This document shows, one piece after another, positions 1 through 10,148 of a DNA stretch of 64,000 nucleotides. The stretch lies in the NCBI RefSeq assembly GCF_900112475.1, contig NZ_FOLW01000007.1:124001-188000 (forward strand). Reading direction: 5' to 3'. Each line of letters opens with the position of its first letter. Position 1 is the first letter of the stretch. Position numbers and translations under genes: made by a program. The notes beneath the pieces were generated by a model. That model had not been told where the DNA came from. It made no database searches and saw nothing but the letters and a program-made list of their open reading frames with translations. Source of the stretch: Pragia fontium DSM 5563 = ATCC 49100 (GTDB lineage: Bacteria > Pseudomonadota > Gammaproteobacteria > Enterobacterales > Enterobacteriaceae).

Positions 1-1566
1 GGAGTTAGCCAACGCATCAACCAACAGAACTCGCCCACGGAACTGGCGATCGTAGTTTTGCGGCTGCCAAGATTTGCTACCAGGAATATTCACCGACAGA
101 GGTTCATCTTTCAGCCAGGTATTCAGGCGGTAGCGATCCGGTTCACTCAAGGCGGTTAAATAAGTTGGTGGCTTCGCCAAAGAACCGATGGAGCGACGAG
201 CCTGCACTGCACGGTTAAACCCGGCATATTGCGGCTGGGAGCCCCCTACCACAGCGCGAACTTCTCCGCTGAAACGGTCAACAATTACCGTTGCCGCTTC
301 CAGATCTTTCACGTTTCGCGCCGCACGTAAAGCAGGAATACCTTCTTCAATCGCTTTCTCTGCTGCACTCTGCGATACCGGATCCAGTGTGGTGAAAATC
401 TTCACCCCGGACAGATCGTTAACTTTATCCCCTAACTTATCATTCAGCTCTTGATGAACTAACTGCATAAAGGCAGGCTGAGGGGTAATCACGCCACCGC
501 GAGGCTGAACACCCAGCGGGCGAGCGCTCAATACATTATATAATTCGCTATCGATCACATTCTGCTGTTGAGCCAAACGCAATACCAAATTACGTCGTTC
601 CAGAACGATATTCTGATTTTTCCACGGATTATATAACGAGGCGCCCTTCACCATACCGACCAGCATCGCCTGCTGGTCAACGCTGAGTTCATTGATCGGA
701 CGACCAAAGAAATAGAGGCTGGCCAGCGGGAAACCGCGAATCTGATCGGCGCCGCTCTGCCCCAGATAGATTTCGTTCATATACAGTTCAAGGATACGTT
801 CTTTACTGTAGCGAGCATCCAGAATGATTGCCATGTAGGCTTCACGCAGCTTACGTGACAGAGAACGCTCATTAGTTAAAAACAGGTTTTTAACTAACTG
901 CTGAGTCAGGGTACTTCCCCCCTGTACCGCTCGCCCAGCGGACAGGTTAGCTACGACCGCTCGCCCAATCGAGAACAAGCTAATACCGTCATGACTGTAA
1001 AAATTACGGTCTTCGGTGGCAATCAGCATATCCGCCATGGGATAAGGGAAATTCTTACCGGAAACAAACAGACGCTGCTCACCATTCGGAGCCTGTAGCA
1101 TAGTGATCAGTTTAGGATCGAGGCGGAAGAAACCGAACTCGCGACCGGTATCAAGATTAAGAATACGTGCTAAACCATTGCTGTTAAATTCAAGACGCGC
1201 CCGAATCTGATCTTCTTTTACATCAGGAAACTCAAACGGCCGACGCAACATATCAATGTTATCACCCTGAACCGTATATTCTCCGGGACGAGTAATCTTA
1301 GTGACATTGCGGTATTGCATACCGTTCAATAAATCGATCATCTCTTTTTTGCTATAGGACATGCCAGGTTCAAGATTAACCATACGCCCATAGACCGCAG
1401 CCGGTAGATTCCAGACTTTCCCATCAATACGATTACGGATTTGCGAATCAAGATAGATGCCATAAAACGCCAGCAAGGCAATAACCACAATCATCAGCTT
1501 AATCATTAAGCCAATAAAGCGACGTAACCGACTCGGCTTACGGGATTTTTTTACTTTACGAGGCAT
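1..1566 (-). CDS. mrcB: Penicillin-binding protein 1B, N-terminal part (window edge)
   Basis: Bifunctional class A PBP that polymerises glycan strands and cross-links peptides at the inner membrane. The 522 visible residues read through a short basic cytoplasmic tail, one membrane segment (about residues 17-36), the UB2H-like region, the glycosyltransferase domain with its catalytic glutamate in the motif [12 protein letters not shown] (about residue 183) and [12 protein letters not shown], and the start of the transpeptidase with the active serine in [10 protein letters not shown]. The ATG at 1566 is supported by a GGGAG ribosome site 6 nt upstream and an in-frame TGA two codons upstream. 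The protein therefore begins where the short (gamma) form of E. coli PBP1B begins and lacks the roughly 45-residue acidic extension of the alpha form. The 3' end lies beyond base 1; this is a window edge and not a truncation. Confidence 0.96.
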   Translation of the reverse strand, partial: MPRKVKKSRKPSRLRRFIGLMIKLMIVVIALLAFYGIYLDSQIRNRIDGKVWNLPAAVYGRMVNLEPGMSYSKKEMIDLLNGMQYRNVTKITRPGEYTVQGDNIDMLRRPFEFPDVKEDQIRARLEFNSNGLARILNLDTGREFGFFRLDPKLITMLQAPNGEQRLFVSGKNFPYPMADMLIATEDRNFYSHDGISLFSIGRAVVANLSAGRAVQGGSTLTQQLVKNLFLTNERSLSRKLREAYMAIILDARYSKERILELYMNEIYLGQSGADQIRGFPLASLYFFGRPINELSVDQQAMLVGMVKGASLYNPWKNQNIVLERRNLVLRLAQQQNVIDSELYNVLSARPLGVQPRGGVITPQPAFMQLVHQELNDKLGDKVNDLSGVKIFTTLDPVSQSAAEKAIEEGIPALRAARNVKDLEAATVIVDRFSGEVRAVVGGSQPQYAGFNRAVQARRSIGSLAKPPTYLTALSEPDRYRLNTWLKDEPLSVNIPGSKSWQPQNYDRQFRGRVLLVDALANS

Positions 1567-1671
1567 AAATCACTCCCGCCATTACTCTTTCCTCTTGATT
1601 CCAGTGTGGATTAAAAAAATAGGGATTGAATACATTGATTCAGTCTTAATTGTGGCGCATTGTACCCTAAT

Positions 1672-1700
1672 TAGCCTATTAATAGGCTAGCCGTTTTTTA
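1672..1700. other. 18-bp perfect palindrome in the mrcB-hrpB gap
   Basis: Bases 1672-1689 form a perfect palindrome (TAGCCTAT, TA/TA centre, ATAGGCTA), followed on the plus strand by GCCG and six T. It resembles a terminator for plus-strand transcripts, but no plus-strand gene lies to its left. On the minus strand it sits just upstream of a TACAAT hexamer (1660-1665) that could be the -10 of mrcB. Its role is undecided. Confidence 0.4.
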
Positions 1701-1718
1701 CACTCCGTAACGATCCTT

Positions 1719-4160
1719 TTATCCATTATAGAAGCGTTTTGTTTTACGGGTAGCAACAGCATTTGCCGGGTCATCGGGCCAAACGTGTTTTGGATAACGC
1801 CCCTTCATCTCTTTCTGTACCTCTTTATAAGCGCCCTGCCAAAAAGCAGCCAGATCCTGAGTAATCTGTAATGGCCGGTGCGCCGGTGAAAGTAGTTCAA
1901 CCACCAGCGAAATTCGGCCATCGGCAATTAGCGGAGTGCTCTTTTCACCGAACATTTCCTGCAATCTGACGGCCAGCACCGGTGGCCGTTCGCTATCGTA
2001 ACGAATCGGTAAACGAGAACCGGTTGGTACGCAATAGCTGGTCGGCAGTGCACTATCCAGACGTTGGCGCTGTTGCCAGTCCAGCTTACGAGTCAAAGCG
2101 TCCGACAGGTTAATCAGCTTTAATCCTTTAATATCACTGACGTTATTCAAAGAAGGTAATAGCCATTGCTCCAATGTATCAAGCAACCCGTCATCGCTCA
2201 TATCAGGCCATGATTCCTGCGGTAACCATTGCTGAGCCCGCAAAATACGAGTTCTGAGCTGAATAGCTGGTTCATCCCAACCCAATGCGGCAATCCCCTG
2301 AGCTCTAACCCAGTTAAGCAATGCCGAGTGCAATTGCTGCTGCGAGGGTTTGGTTAACCGCGTCGCTTTCAACACTAATCGACCAATTTGCTGGCGCTGC
2401 CATGCCCGTAACGTGCCTTTTTCTTCATCCCATTCGATGGCGCTTTGTTGCCTCACTAACTGCGGCAGACGAGCGATCAATTGCTCTGGCTCAACTTTTG
2501 CCGCCAATAAAATACGCGCATCAGGACTATTCGCCCCCTGCAACAACGATGCACTCACCAGCCAATCCGAACGGCACAACCCGTCGTCGGTATCAAGCTG
2601 AGCCCCCATGCCGTTAGCCAGCAAATAACGCCCTTCTTCACCGCGTTTTTGGGCGATTCGATCGGCAAAACCTACCGCCAGTAGAAAAGGCACCTCATTA
2701 CTATCAACCGAGGCAATTGGCCGATTGATACGTTGAGCCAATTGTTTAGCCCGTTTAGTCCACTGAGCTTGCGGATGACTAAGCCAATAACCGATATCCC
2801 TCGCGCCATTACGCGGCGGTTCTTCAATAATTGCGGTTAATAATAGTGCTGTAGCCAGTGCATGCCCGTTCAGCGTTTCAGCATAAGTGATCATCGCCGC
2901 CAAGCGGGGTTCACACCCCATTTCAGACATTCGACGGCCAGCACGGGTTAACAGACCTTCACCGTCCAATGCCCCCAACTGTACCAATAGCGTTCGCGCC
3001 GCGGTCAGTGCAGCCAAAGGCGGTTGATCCAACCAGCGCACTTGCTGAATATCCCGACATCCCCACTGCAATAATTCGATCAGCAAGGTGGATAAATCAG
3101 CCTGCATAATTTCCGGCTCACTCTGCTCGGCGGCTCGCTCAGCCTGCTCTTTCGCCAACAGATGCCAGCAGGAACCTGCCATCAAGCGCCCGGCTCGTCC
3201 GGCACGCTGGGTCATTGAGGCTTTGGAAATACGTTGGGTAATCAACCGAGTTAATCCGGTTCGGGCATCAAAACGAGCGACGCGTTCCAGACCGCTATCG
3301 ACCACCAGACTAATGCCGTCAATGGTCAAACTGGTTTCGGCAATATTAGTAGCCAATACCACTTTACGTCGACCAGCTACCGAAGTCGAAATCGCCTTTT
3401 GCTGTTCAGCCAGCGATAACGCCCCGTAGAGTGGACACAGATCGATATCGGACGTTAAGGAGCCAGCAAGAGAGTCATGTACCCGTTTAATTTCGGCCAC
3501 GCCGGGTAAAAATAGCAGCATAGAACCTGAATGCTGATTAAGGATCTGTCGGACAACCACCGCGACTTTTTCCTCAAAATAACCTAATGCGGGCAACGAG
3601 ACATAGTATCGCTCGACAGGAAAGCTTCGCCCTTCGGCGCTGATAACTGGCGCCTGAGGCAAAAACTGCTGTAATTTATGATTGTCCAAGGTGGCCGACA
3701 TGATCAGTAGTTTTAGATCGTCACGTAAACCGCTCTGCACATCGAGTAATAAACTCAATGACAAATCGGCCTGCAGGCTACGCTCATGGAATTCATCCAG
3801 AATGACCAGTGAAACCCCGTCCAACATGGGATCTTGTTGAAGCATACGGATCAGTACGCCTTCCGTTACTACTTCCAGACGGGTTGCGGGTCCAGTGAGG
3901 CTTTCAGAGCGCATACGATAGCCAATGCGCTCGCCTGCTGATTCATTTAATTGCTGAGCCAAACGCTGTGCCACGCTGCGCGCCGCTAATCGGCGAGGCT
4001 CTAGCATGATAATTCTCCCGGCAATCCACGGCTGCTCAAGCAGCTTCAGCGGCAGCCAGGTAGACTTACCGGCTCCCGGCGGTGCCTGCAATAAGACAGT
4101 GCTGCTCTGCTTTAAGGCATCAAGCAGGGGCTGAAGAACTTCACTAATCGGCAAAGACAC
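1719..4160 (-). CDS. hrpB: ATP-dependent RNA helicase HrpB
   Basis: DEAH-box superfamily 2 helicase of 813 residues, close to the usual HrpB length. Walker A is APPGAGKS with Lys32, the DEFH box (motif II) is at residues 122-125, SAT (motif III) is near 155 and QRAGRAGR (motif VI) near 317. The C-terminal HrpB-specific domain ends in the conserved EMKGRYPKHVWPDDP. The start is GTG at 4160 with GGAG about 6 nt upstream. The gene lies upstream of mrcB on the same strand, as in E. coli; the thpR/ligT gene that separates hrpB from sfsA in E. coli is absent. The biological substrate of HrpB in enterobacteria is not established. Confidence 0.95.
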   Translation of the reverse strand: MSLPISEVLQPLLDALKQSSTVLLQAPPGAGKSTWLPLKLLEQPWIAGRIIMLEPRRLAARSVAQRLAQQLNESAGERIGYRMRSESLTGPATRLEVVTEGVLIRMLQQDPMLDGVSLVILDEFHERSLQADLSLSLLLDVQSGLRDDLKLLIMSATLDNHKLQQFLPQAPVISAEGRSFPVERYYVSLPALGYFEEKVAVVVRQILNQHSGSMLLFLPGVAEIKRVHDSLAGSLTSDIDLCPLYGALSLAEQQKAISTSVAGRRKVVLATNIAETSLTIDGISLVVDSGLERVARFDARTGLTRLITQRISKASMTQRAGRAGRLMAGSCWHLLAKEQAERAAEQSEPEIMQADLSTLLIELLQWGCRDIQQVRWLDQPPLAALTAARTLLVQLGALDGEGLLTRAGRRMSEMGCEPRLAAMITYAETLNGHALATALLLTAIIEEPPRNGARDIGYWLSHPQAQWTKRAKQLAQRINRPIASVDSNEVPFLLAVGFADRIAQKRGEEGRYLLANGMGAQLDTDDGLCRSDWLVSASLLQGANSPDARILLAAKVEPEQLIARLPQLVRQQSAIEWDEEKGTLRAWQRQQIGRLVLKATRLTKPSQQQLHSALLNWVRAQGIAALGWDEPAIQLRTRILRAQQWLPQESWPDMSDDGLLDTLEQWLLPSLNNVSDIKGLKLINLSDALTRKLDWQQRQRLDSALPTSYCVPTGSRLPIRYDSERPPVLAVRLQEMFGEKSTPLIADGRISLVVELLSPAHRPLQITQDLAAFWQGAYKEVQKEMKGRYPKHVWPDDPANAVATRKTKRFYNG

Positions 4161-4364
4161 ATGTCACTCCACTCTGATAATAAGCCGCGATAATAACGTT
4201 TATCTGCCCGTTAGTGTAACAATCCGATAATCTTCCAGCAGGAGAACTTTCATTCATTTACCAAAGCAGACACATCATGAATAATGTAGCCCCCTTAAGT
4301 ATAGGTTACCCAATTTATCGGTATACCATGACTTTCAGGACTAAGACTGACCACAGGAAGCCTT

Positions 4365-5069
4365 ATGAAATTCCCAACGCCACTACAGTCAGCAATATTG
4401 ATTAAACGCTATAAGCGTTTTCTTGCCGATGTGACGACCCCACAGGGTGAATTACTGACTCTGCACTGTGCCAATACCGGAGCTATGACCGGCTGTGCCG
4501 AACCTGGCGATACCGTCTGGTACTCAACCTCTACCAATCCTAAACGGAAATACGCTCACTCATGGGAGCTAACCCAGACTCAATCCGGTGATTTTATCTG
4601 CGTGAATACGCTTCAGGCTAATGCCTTAGTTAAAGAAGCGCTGGCAAATAAAACAATAAAGGAATTAACCATCTATAATACGATACGCAGCGAAGTTCGT
4701 TATGGTGAAGAAAACAGCCGTATCGACTTTCTGCTACAGGAGCCTGACCTTGCCGATTGCTATATTGAGGTGAAGTCGGTCACGCTATTACAACAGTCCT
4801 GCGGCTATTTCCCTGATGCGGTCACCCTACGCGGTCAGAAGCATCTTAGGGAATTACAAAGCATGGTAGAGCAAGGCCATCGGGCAGTTTTATTGTTTGC
4901 AGTACTACATTCTGGTATTAATCATGTTGCAGTGGCACAACATATAGATCCAACGTACGCTAAGCTTTTTGAACAAGTTCAAAAACTCGGTGTCGAAGTC
5001 ATCTGCTGTAAGGCAGACCTCTCGCCAACAGAGATTGTTTTGCGAGAACCAGTATCTGTCACACGTTAA
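4365..5069 (+). CDS. sfsA: Sugar fermentation stimulation protein SfsA
   Basis: SfsA family protein of 234 residues, the usual length. The family combines an N-terminal OB-like nucleic-acid-binding part with a C-terminal nuclease-like fold. Visible family motifs are LHCANTGAM near residue 36, [10 protein letters not shown] near 117 and IEVKSVTL near 135, the last holding the E-x-K pair typical of PD-(D/E)XK nuclease-like proteins. In E. coli it was linked to maltose metabolism as a regulator, but its biochemical role is uncertain. It is the first of the plus-strand run sfsA-dksA-gluQ-pcnB-folK and is separated from dksA by 200 bp. Confidence 0.93.
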   Translation: MKFPTPLQSAILIKRYKRFLADVTTPQGELLTLHCANTGAMTGCAEPGDTVWYSTSTNPKRKYAHSWELTQTQSGDFICVNTLQANALVKEALANKTIKELTIYNTIRSEVRYGEENSRIDFLLQEPDLADCYIEVKSVTLLQQSCGYFPDAVTLRGQKHLRELQSMVEQGHRAVLLFAVLHSGINHVAVAQHIDPTYAKLFEQVQKLGVEVICCKADLSPTEIVLREPVSVTR

Positions 5070-5269
5070 ATTTTTGGACGTAAAGTAATCAGAAAAGGGT
5101 GTTTTGGTTAAATAAGCAACGGTTGTACCTACAAGAACATGCTTTTTTGCACAGTATTGTCATACTTAACGTAGGAAAAATTGCTAACTTCATCTTCATC
5201 TGTTATTTATAGCGGCCTGATTTTTTCTCTAGTGTAAAACTACAACGCGTATTTTGTAGGAGAAGCAAA

Positions 5270-5725
5270 ATGCAAGAAGGGCAAAAGCGTAAAACATCGT
5301 CCTTAAGTATCCTGGCTATCGCAGGCTTAGAGCCTTATAAAGAGAAGCCTGGAGAAGAGTATATGAACGAAGCCCAGCTTACACATTTCAAGCTGATTCT
5401 TGAAGCATGGCGGGGCCAACTGAGAGACGAAGTCGATCGTACGGTCAGCCACATGCAAGACGAAGCGGCTAACTTCCCCGACCCTGCTGACCGCGCGACG
5501 CAGGAAGAAGAGTTTAGTCTGGAATTACGGAATCGTGACCGTGAACGTAAGCTGATTAAGAAAATTGATAAGACTCTGCAGAAAATCGCAGAAGAGGATT
5601 TTGGCTATTGTGAATCCTGCGGCGTCGAAATTGGTATTCGCCGTTTAGAAGCTCGTCCTACTGCCGATCTGTGTATCGACTGTAAGACTCTGGCTGAAAT
5701 TCGCGAAAAGCAAATGGCAGGCTAA
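5270..5725 (+). CDS. dksA: RNA polymerase-binding transcription factor DksA
   Basis: Works with ppGpp in the stringent response by inserting a coiled coil into the RNA polymerase secondary channel. At 151 residues it matches E. coli DksA in length. The coiled-coil tip aspartates (Asp71 and Asp74, in NFPDPADRA) are present, and the C4 zinc finger is complete (CESC at 114-117, CIDC at 135-138). The start ATG follows GTAGGAGAAGCAAA. An inverted repeat lies between it and gluQ, so the two may be only partly co-transcribed. Confidence 0.98.
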   Translation: MQEGQKRKTSSLSILAIAGLEPYKEKPGEEYMNEAQLTHFKLILEAWRGQLRDEVDRTVSHMQDEAANFPDPADRATQEEEFSLELRNRDRERKLIKKIDKTLQKIAEEDFGYCESCGVEIGIRRLEARPTADLCIDCKTLAEIREKQMAG

Positions 5726-5746
5726 TTCGCTCATCACATCTGAAAC

Positions 5747-5769
5747 CCTCATCGGCTTTGTCGGTGAGG
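5747..5769 (+). terminator. Imperfect hairpin between dksA and gluQ
   Basis: CCTCATCG and CGGTGAGG can pair with one G-U wobble around a short loop. There is no T tract downstream. A partial terminator has been described at the dksA-gluQ junction in related enterobacteria, so an attenuating role for gluQ is possible here. Confidence 0.35.
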
Positions 5770-5854
5770 ATAACTATCTCACCCAGTATTTGGTGGATAG
5801 CGTGACAGAAAATGATGTTCATATTAGTCCTCCCCGTATCACTCAGTCTCTTTA

Positions 5855-6754
5855 ATGACTAATCATTATGTGGGGCGTTTCGCCCCTTCTCCTTCTGGAG
5901 ATTTACATTTTGGTTCCCTGATTGCCGCTTTGGGTAGTTTTTTACAGGCTAGATCAAACCATGGTAATTGGTTGGTGCGCATTGAAGATATTGATCCCCC
6001 CAGAGAAGTCGCTGGTGCAGCGGCACGTATCCTGAATACCCTTGAATATTACGGCTTACATTGGGATGGTGAAGTGTTATACCAGTCTCAGCGTAGCGAT
6101 GCTTACAAGCAGGTATTACACGATCTCTATCAACGAGATCTCTGCTATTACTGCCACTGTAGCCGGACGCAGATTCAACACTCCGGAGGCATTTACGATC
6201 GCCACTGTCGCAACTTAAATTTACCCCCGGAAGAAGCCTCTACGCGCCTGCGTTTATTACAGCCGGTATACAGCTTTGAAGATCGTCATTTGGGTAAACT
6301 GTGCGCCGATAGCGCTTTTGCCAGCGAAGATTTTATTATTCATCGCAAAGATGGACTATTTGCCTATAATCTTGCAGTGGTCATTGACGACCACTTTCAG
6401 GGGATGACTGAAATTGTCCGTGGCGCAGATTTAATCGAGCCAACCGTTAGGCAAATTGCATTTTATCGCCTATTGGGTTGGCATGAGCCGGACTATTTCC
6501 ATCTTCCTCTGGCCTTGAGTCCGGATGGCAACAAACTATCCAAACAGAATCATGCTCGTCCTTTGCCGCTTGATAATCCTTTACCTATTTTAGCAAAAGC
6601 GATTGCATTTTTAGGTCAATCCTTACCTGAAAGTTGGCAGGATGCTTCCCTTGAAGCCTTGTTAACATGGGCGGTTAAGCACTGGGATAGCACGCGGGTA
6701 CCAAAACAACCCGCATTAACCTTACACTTTCCATTCTCAAATGGTGCGGTGTGA
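5855..6754 (+). CDS. gluQ: Glutamyl-Q tRNA(Asp) synthetase
   Basis: Truncated glutamyl-tRNA synthetase paralogue that glutamylates queuosine in the anticodon of tRNA(Asp). It has 299 residues and lacks the anticodon-binding half of GltX, as expected for the family. The nucleotide-binding signature appears as [15 protein letters not shown] (HFGS for HIGH) and as KLSKQNH (for KMSKS). Zinc ligands fit CHC near residue 97, with a tyrosine and a cysteine in GGIYDRHC. The ATG overlaps the end of a TTTA stretch and has only a weak ribosome site. It lies downstream of dksA, as in most gammaproteobacteria. Confidence 0.95.
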   Translation: MTNHYVGRFAPSPSGDLHFGSLIAALGSFLQARSNHGNWLVRIEDIDPPREVAGAAARILNTLEYYGLHWDGEVLYQSQRSDAYKQVLHDLYQRDLCYYCHCSRTQIQHSGGIYDRHCRNLNLPPEEASTRLRLLQPVYSFEDRHLGKLCADSAFASEDFIIHRKDGLFAYNLAVVIDDHFQGMTEIVRGADLIEPTVRQIAFYRLLGWHEPDYFHLPLALSPDGNKLSKQNHARPLPLDNPLPILAKAIAFLGQSLPESWQDASLEALLTWAVKHWDSTRVPKQPALTLHFPFSNGAV

Positions 6755-6873
6755 GCTATGATAGGGCGCCATTTTTACAGCAGGCTATATACTAACGTTA
6801 TCGTTACCTATTTTATCCGTCTGCTAAATGGTATGACTTATCGCAAACAGATACACAATGACCGAGGTGTCCT

Positions 6874-8265
6874 ATTTTTACCCGCGTAGCTAACTTTTGC
6901 CGCAAGGTACTCACTCGAGAGTCTGATTCAGACACGCCACAAGAAAACCACGATTGTCAGGATGTGGTGATTATTCCGCGTGCACAGCACACTATTTCAC
7001 GTCAGGACATTAGCGATAATGCCCTGAAGGTACTTTATCGTCTCAATAAATCCGGCTATGAAGCCTATCTGGTTGGCGGCGGTGTCCGCGATCTACTGTT
7101 GAATAAAAAGCCGAAAGACTTCGATATCACCACCAATGCCACGCCGGAGCAAATACGTAAGCTGTTTCGCAACTGCCGTCTGATCGGTAGGCGTTTTCGT
7201 CTGGCTCATATTATGTTTGGCCCAGAAATTATTGAAGTCGCCACATTCCGCGGCGGCCACAGCGATAATAACGATAAAGACGCTTCTCAGCAGGCCAATA
7301 ATGGCATGCTATTACGCGATAACGTTTATGGTTCAATTACCGAAGATGCTAATCGTCGGGACTTTACCATCAATAGCTTATATTACAGCGCCAGCGACTT
7401 TACCTTACGCGACTTTACCGGTGGCCTGCAAGATTTACAGCAGGGCGTTATCCGCTTAATCGGCGATCCTGAAGTTCGCTATCGCGAAGACCCGGTTAGA
7501 ATGCTCCGCGCTGTTCGCTTTGCCGCCAAACTGGATATGAAGATTGAACCTGCCACCGCAGCGCCGATTGTTCATCTGGCGCATCTACTCAACGAAATTC
7601 CGCCAGCAAGACTGTTTGAAGAAGCCTTAAAACTGCTACAGTCAGGATATGGCTATGCGACCTATCAACAACTGCGCGAACATCACCTGTTTGAGTCATT
7701 GTTCCCGATTATTCACCGGAACTTTACCCCTCAGGGTGACGGCAACATGGAGAAGATCCTCAACCAGGTACTGAAGAATACCGATAACCGTCTGCAAAAC
7801 GGTAAGCGAGTTAATCCAGCTTTCCTGTTTGCCGCTATGTTATGGTATCCGCTGGTAGAACACGCTCAGAAGCTGGCTCAAGAGAGCGGCTTAGTCTATT
7901 ACGATGCCTTTGCTCTGGCGATGAATGATATTCTGGACGAACAGTGCCGTACGCTGTCTATCCCTAAACGAATTACCGCATTAGTTCGTGATATCTGGCA
8001 GCTGCAGTTACGCCTACCTCGCCGTCAAGGTAAGAAGGCTTATAAGCTGATGGAGCATCCTAAGTTCCGGGCGGCCTTCGATCTGTTACAACTACGGGCT
8101 GATATCGAAAAAGGCGAATTACAGAAGCTGAGCCACTGGTGGGATGAGTTCCAACAGGCCGATATGCAGCGTCAAAAATCCATGCTGAACTCGCTGGATG
8201 ATGAACCGAGCCGCCACCGTAGAACCCGTCGGCCAAGAAAGCATACGCCGAAACCACAGCAATAG
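6874..8265 (+). CDS. pcnB: Poly(A) polymerase I, predicted AUU start
   Basis: Adds poly(A) tails to RNA 3' ends and so promotes decay. The nucleotidyltransferase core is seen in [11 protein letters not shown] and the metal-binding KDFDITTNA, followed by RNA-binding regions and a basic Arg/Lys-rich tail. A GTG start at 6964 would cut off conserved residues: upstream codons in the same frame encode [12 protein letters not shown], which matches the E. coli N-terminus, directly after an ATT codon at 6874. A GAGGT ribosome site lies 5 nt before this ATT, an in-frame TGA lies at 6859, and there is no ATG, GTG or TTG between them. E. coli pcnB is known to start at AUU, which limits its expression. 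Length from ATT is 463 residues, against 465 in E. coli. Confidence 0.93.
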   Translation: MFTRVANFCRKVLTRESDSDTPQENHDCQDVVIIPRAQHTISRQDISDNALKVLYRLNKSGYEAYLVGGGVRDLLLNKKPKDFDITTNATPEQIRKLFRNCRLIGRRFRLAHIMFGPEIIEVATFRGGHSDNNDKDASQQANNGMLLRDNVYGSITEDANRRDFTINSLYYSASDFTLRDFTGGLQDLQQGVIRLIGDPEVRYREDPVRMLRAVRFAAKLDMKIEPATAAPIVHLAHLLNEIPPARLFEEALKLLQSGYGYATYQQLREHHLFESLFPIIHRNFTPQGDGNMEKILNQVLKNTDNRLQNGKRVNPAFLFAAMLWYPLVEHAQKLAQESGLVYYDAFALAMNDILDEQCRTLSIPKRITALVRDIWQLQLRLPRRQGKKAYKLMEHPKFRAAFDLLQLRADIEKGELQKLSHWWDEFQQADMQRQKSMLNSLDDEPSRHRRTRRPRKHTPKPQQ

Positions 8266-8272
8266 TTCTGAC

Positions 8273-8296
8273 TTAAGCCTCCAATCGGAGGCTTAA
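8273..8296. terminator. Hairpin between pcnB and folK
   Basis: A perfect inverted repeat (TTAAGCCTCC, loop AATC, GGAGGCTTAA) lies 8 nt after the pcnB stop. No T tract follows, so it may be an RNA-stabilising or processing hairpin instead of an intrinsic terminator. Confidence 0.45.
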
Positions 8297-8354
8297 TACA
8301 TAACAGGCAAAGCCATCGCTGGATACCAGTACGAAGCACAAGGGGAAATACATT

Positions 8355-8843
8355 ATGGCTCAGGTATTTATCGCATTAGGAAGTAATCTGAATCAACCGC
8401 TGGCGCAGATCGACGCGGCCTTAGATGCGATTAAACACATTCCCCAAACGCAATTAGTTAACTGTTCTCGTTTCTACCGAACCAAACCTCTGGGCCCGCA
8501 AGATCAGCCCAACTATCTGAATGCCGTGGTTGAAATCACGACACAGTTGCAGCCAGAGCAACTGCTGGACGCCACCCAATTGATAGAGTTAAATCAGGGA
8601 CGCGTCAGAAAGGATGAGCGCTGGGGGCCACGTACTCTGGATTTAGACATTCTGTTGTTTGATAACCAAACGATTAACACACTGCGCCTGACTGTTCCCC
8701 ACTACGATATGCATAATCGGGCATTTATGCTCTATCCGCTCGCGGATATCGCACCAGATCTGGTATTGCCTAATGGCATAAGCCTGGCGGAAATGCTCCA
8801 ACGTATACCTGCCGATGGTCTGGAACCTTGGTTTCTGGAATAA
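8355..8843 (+). CDS. folK: HPPK, 6-hydroxymethyl-dihydropterin pyrophosphokinase
   Basis: Transfers pyrophosphate from ATP to 6-hydroxymethyl-7,8-dihydropterin in folate synthesis. It has 162 residues, like E. coli FolK. Visible motifs are ALGSNL at the N-terminus, RTKPLGPQDQPNYLNAV, the signature RWGPRTLDLDILLF (metal-binding aspartates DLD) and VPHYDMHNR. In E. coli folK overlaps pcnB; here the two are 89 bp apart with a hairpin between them. panB and panC, which follow in E. coli, are absent, and the next gene is a diguanylate cyclase. Confidence 0.97.
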   Translation: MAQVFIALGSNLNQPLAQIDAALDAIKHIPQTQLVNCSRFYRTKPLGPQDQPNYLNAVVEITTQLQPEQLLDATQLIELNQGRVRKDERWGPRTLDLDILLFDNQTINTLRLTVPHYDMHNRAFMLYPLADIAPDLVLPNGISLAEMLQRIPADGLEPWFLE

Positions 8844-9039
8844 TATACTCTTCAGATTAAAGCGCGAATATCGCTAGTCCCCCCATCGTCACTAGGCGGA
8901 TGACGTGATATACACGGTTTTAATTTTATCTATCTGCAGATTAATTAAGGATTATTTTTTACAAAGTTAAGCGCGTTATCTATGCTTAAATAATGAAATA
9001 GGGATATTACCATCCATTTAAAGCCTTCGGAGTTGTGCC

Positions 9040-10140
9040 ATGTTTTTTGAAGGTATTATTATTAATATCAGCGTATTAATTGCTGGCTTTTACTTTATCT
9101 CCAAACTGTCCAGACTACCTTTAGATTCTCGAATCCCCGTAGGGAAAAAAATACAGATCGGTTTTTTTAATGGTCTACTCTGTTTTTTATTAATGAAATT
9201 CTCGATTTCAACCATTGATTACCCTCCGATAGACCTGAGGCATATTCCGCTGCTGATTGCCGCATGCTATGTTGGACCACTTGCTGCATTAATTACAGCA
9301 ATCATCATTTCTATTTCCTGCATAATTATTAGCTTCACCGAAACCGGCACGATCGTTGCTATTAACTATTGCATTATTGGTCTGGTATTAACCGTTTGTT
9401 CATATTACATCCGTCGTTCAATACGCTATCGAGCCATATTATTTAGCATTATTACCCTTAGTTTTATCGTTATCGGCTACGCCTACAGCACTGGTCCAAA
9501 CTTAGTCAAATTTGGCGAGTTTACCCTATTGATAACCTTATTCACTGCAGTGAGTATGTATCTGGCAATGATGTTGCTTAAAGATTTAAAACGCAAAAAA
9601 CTAGAGATACTCACCTATCAAGGGCAAGCTCAACACGATTTTTTAACCAGTTTATTAAACAAACGGATGTTTGATCGGGCAATACGACACATTAATCAAT
9701 ATAAAGAAAATACCGTATTGATGCTGATAGATATTGATTACTTTAAAAAAGTTAACGATATATACGGTCATGACGCCGGAGATCTGGTGCTAAAAGAGAT
9801 TGCTTCTATTCTGAACGCTCACACCGCCTACGGACAGAAGGTGTTTCGCATTGGTGGCGAGGAGTTTTCAGTCATCCTGATTGACTGTCCTGCTCCTCTG
9901 GCTAAAAAAATTGGCGAAGATATTTGCCGAGAAGTCGCGAACCATCCCTTTATACTCTCTAATGGCACCCGGATCCGCATTACGATATCCATTGGCATAA
10001 GTAGCAGCGGTCAAGACGGTGATAAAAATAGCCTTTCACTTTTCCGCCTCGCCGACCGCGCCTTATATCAGGCAAAGTCAGATGGTAGAAACCGCGTTTT
10101 TTACGCATCTGACGAGACTGTTCATCATCAAACAGTGTAA
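9040..10140 (+). CDS. Membrane diguanylate cyclase (5TMR-LYT + GGDEF)
   Basis: Predicted to make cyclic-di-GMP from two GTP. The first ~185 residues hold five or six hydrophobic segments with the pattern RHIPLLIAACYVGPLAALI, as in the 5TM LytS/YhcK-type sensor domain. The C-terminal ~170 residues form a GGDEF domain: DFLTSLLNKRMF, the metal-binding DIDYFKKVND and an active-site GGEEF at residues 272-276. The inhibitory I-site (RxxD) position reads AYGQ (263-266), so product inhibition is probably absent. No EAL domain is present. The gene occupies the site where panBC lies in E. coli. No close named orthologue was recognised; the signal sensed is unknown. Confidence 0.9.
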   Translation: MFFEGIIINISVLIAGFYFISKLSRLPLDSRIPVGKKIQIGFFNGLLCFLLMKFSISTIDYPPIDLRHIPLLIAACYVGPLAALITAIIISISCIIISFTETGTIVAINYCIIGLVLTVCSYYIRRSIRYRAILFSIITLSFIVIGYAYSTGPNLVKFGEFTLLITLFTAVSMYLAMMLLKDLKRKKLEILTYQGQAQHDFLTSLLNKRMFDRAIRHINQYKENTVLMLIDIDYFKKVNDIYGHDAGDLVLKEIASILNAHTAYGQKVFRIGGEEFSVILIDCPAPLAKKIGEDICREVANHPFILSNGTRIRITISIGISSSGQDGDKNSLSLFRLADRALYQAKSDGRNRVFYASDETVHHQTV

Positions 10141-10148
10141 TGAAACAG

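Noticed and set aside
188-454. Open frame opposite mrcB
   Set aside because: It is antisense to a well-conserved penicillin-binding protein, has no ribosome site and its protein has no recognisable features.
6964-6966. GTG as the pcnB start
   Set aside because: It would remove about 30 conserved N-terminal codons that match E. coli PcnB and follow a good ribosome site with ATT.
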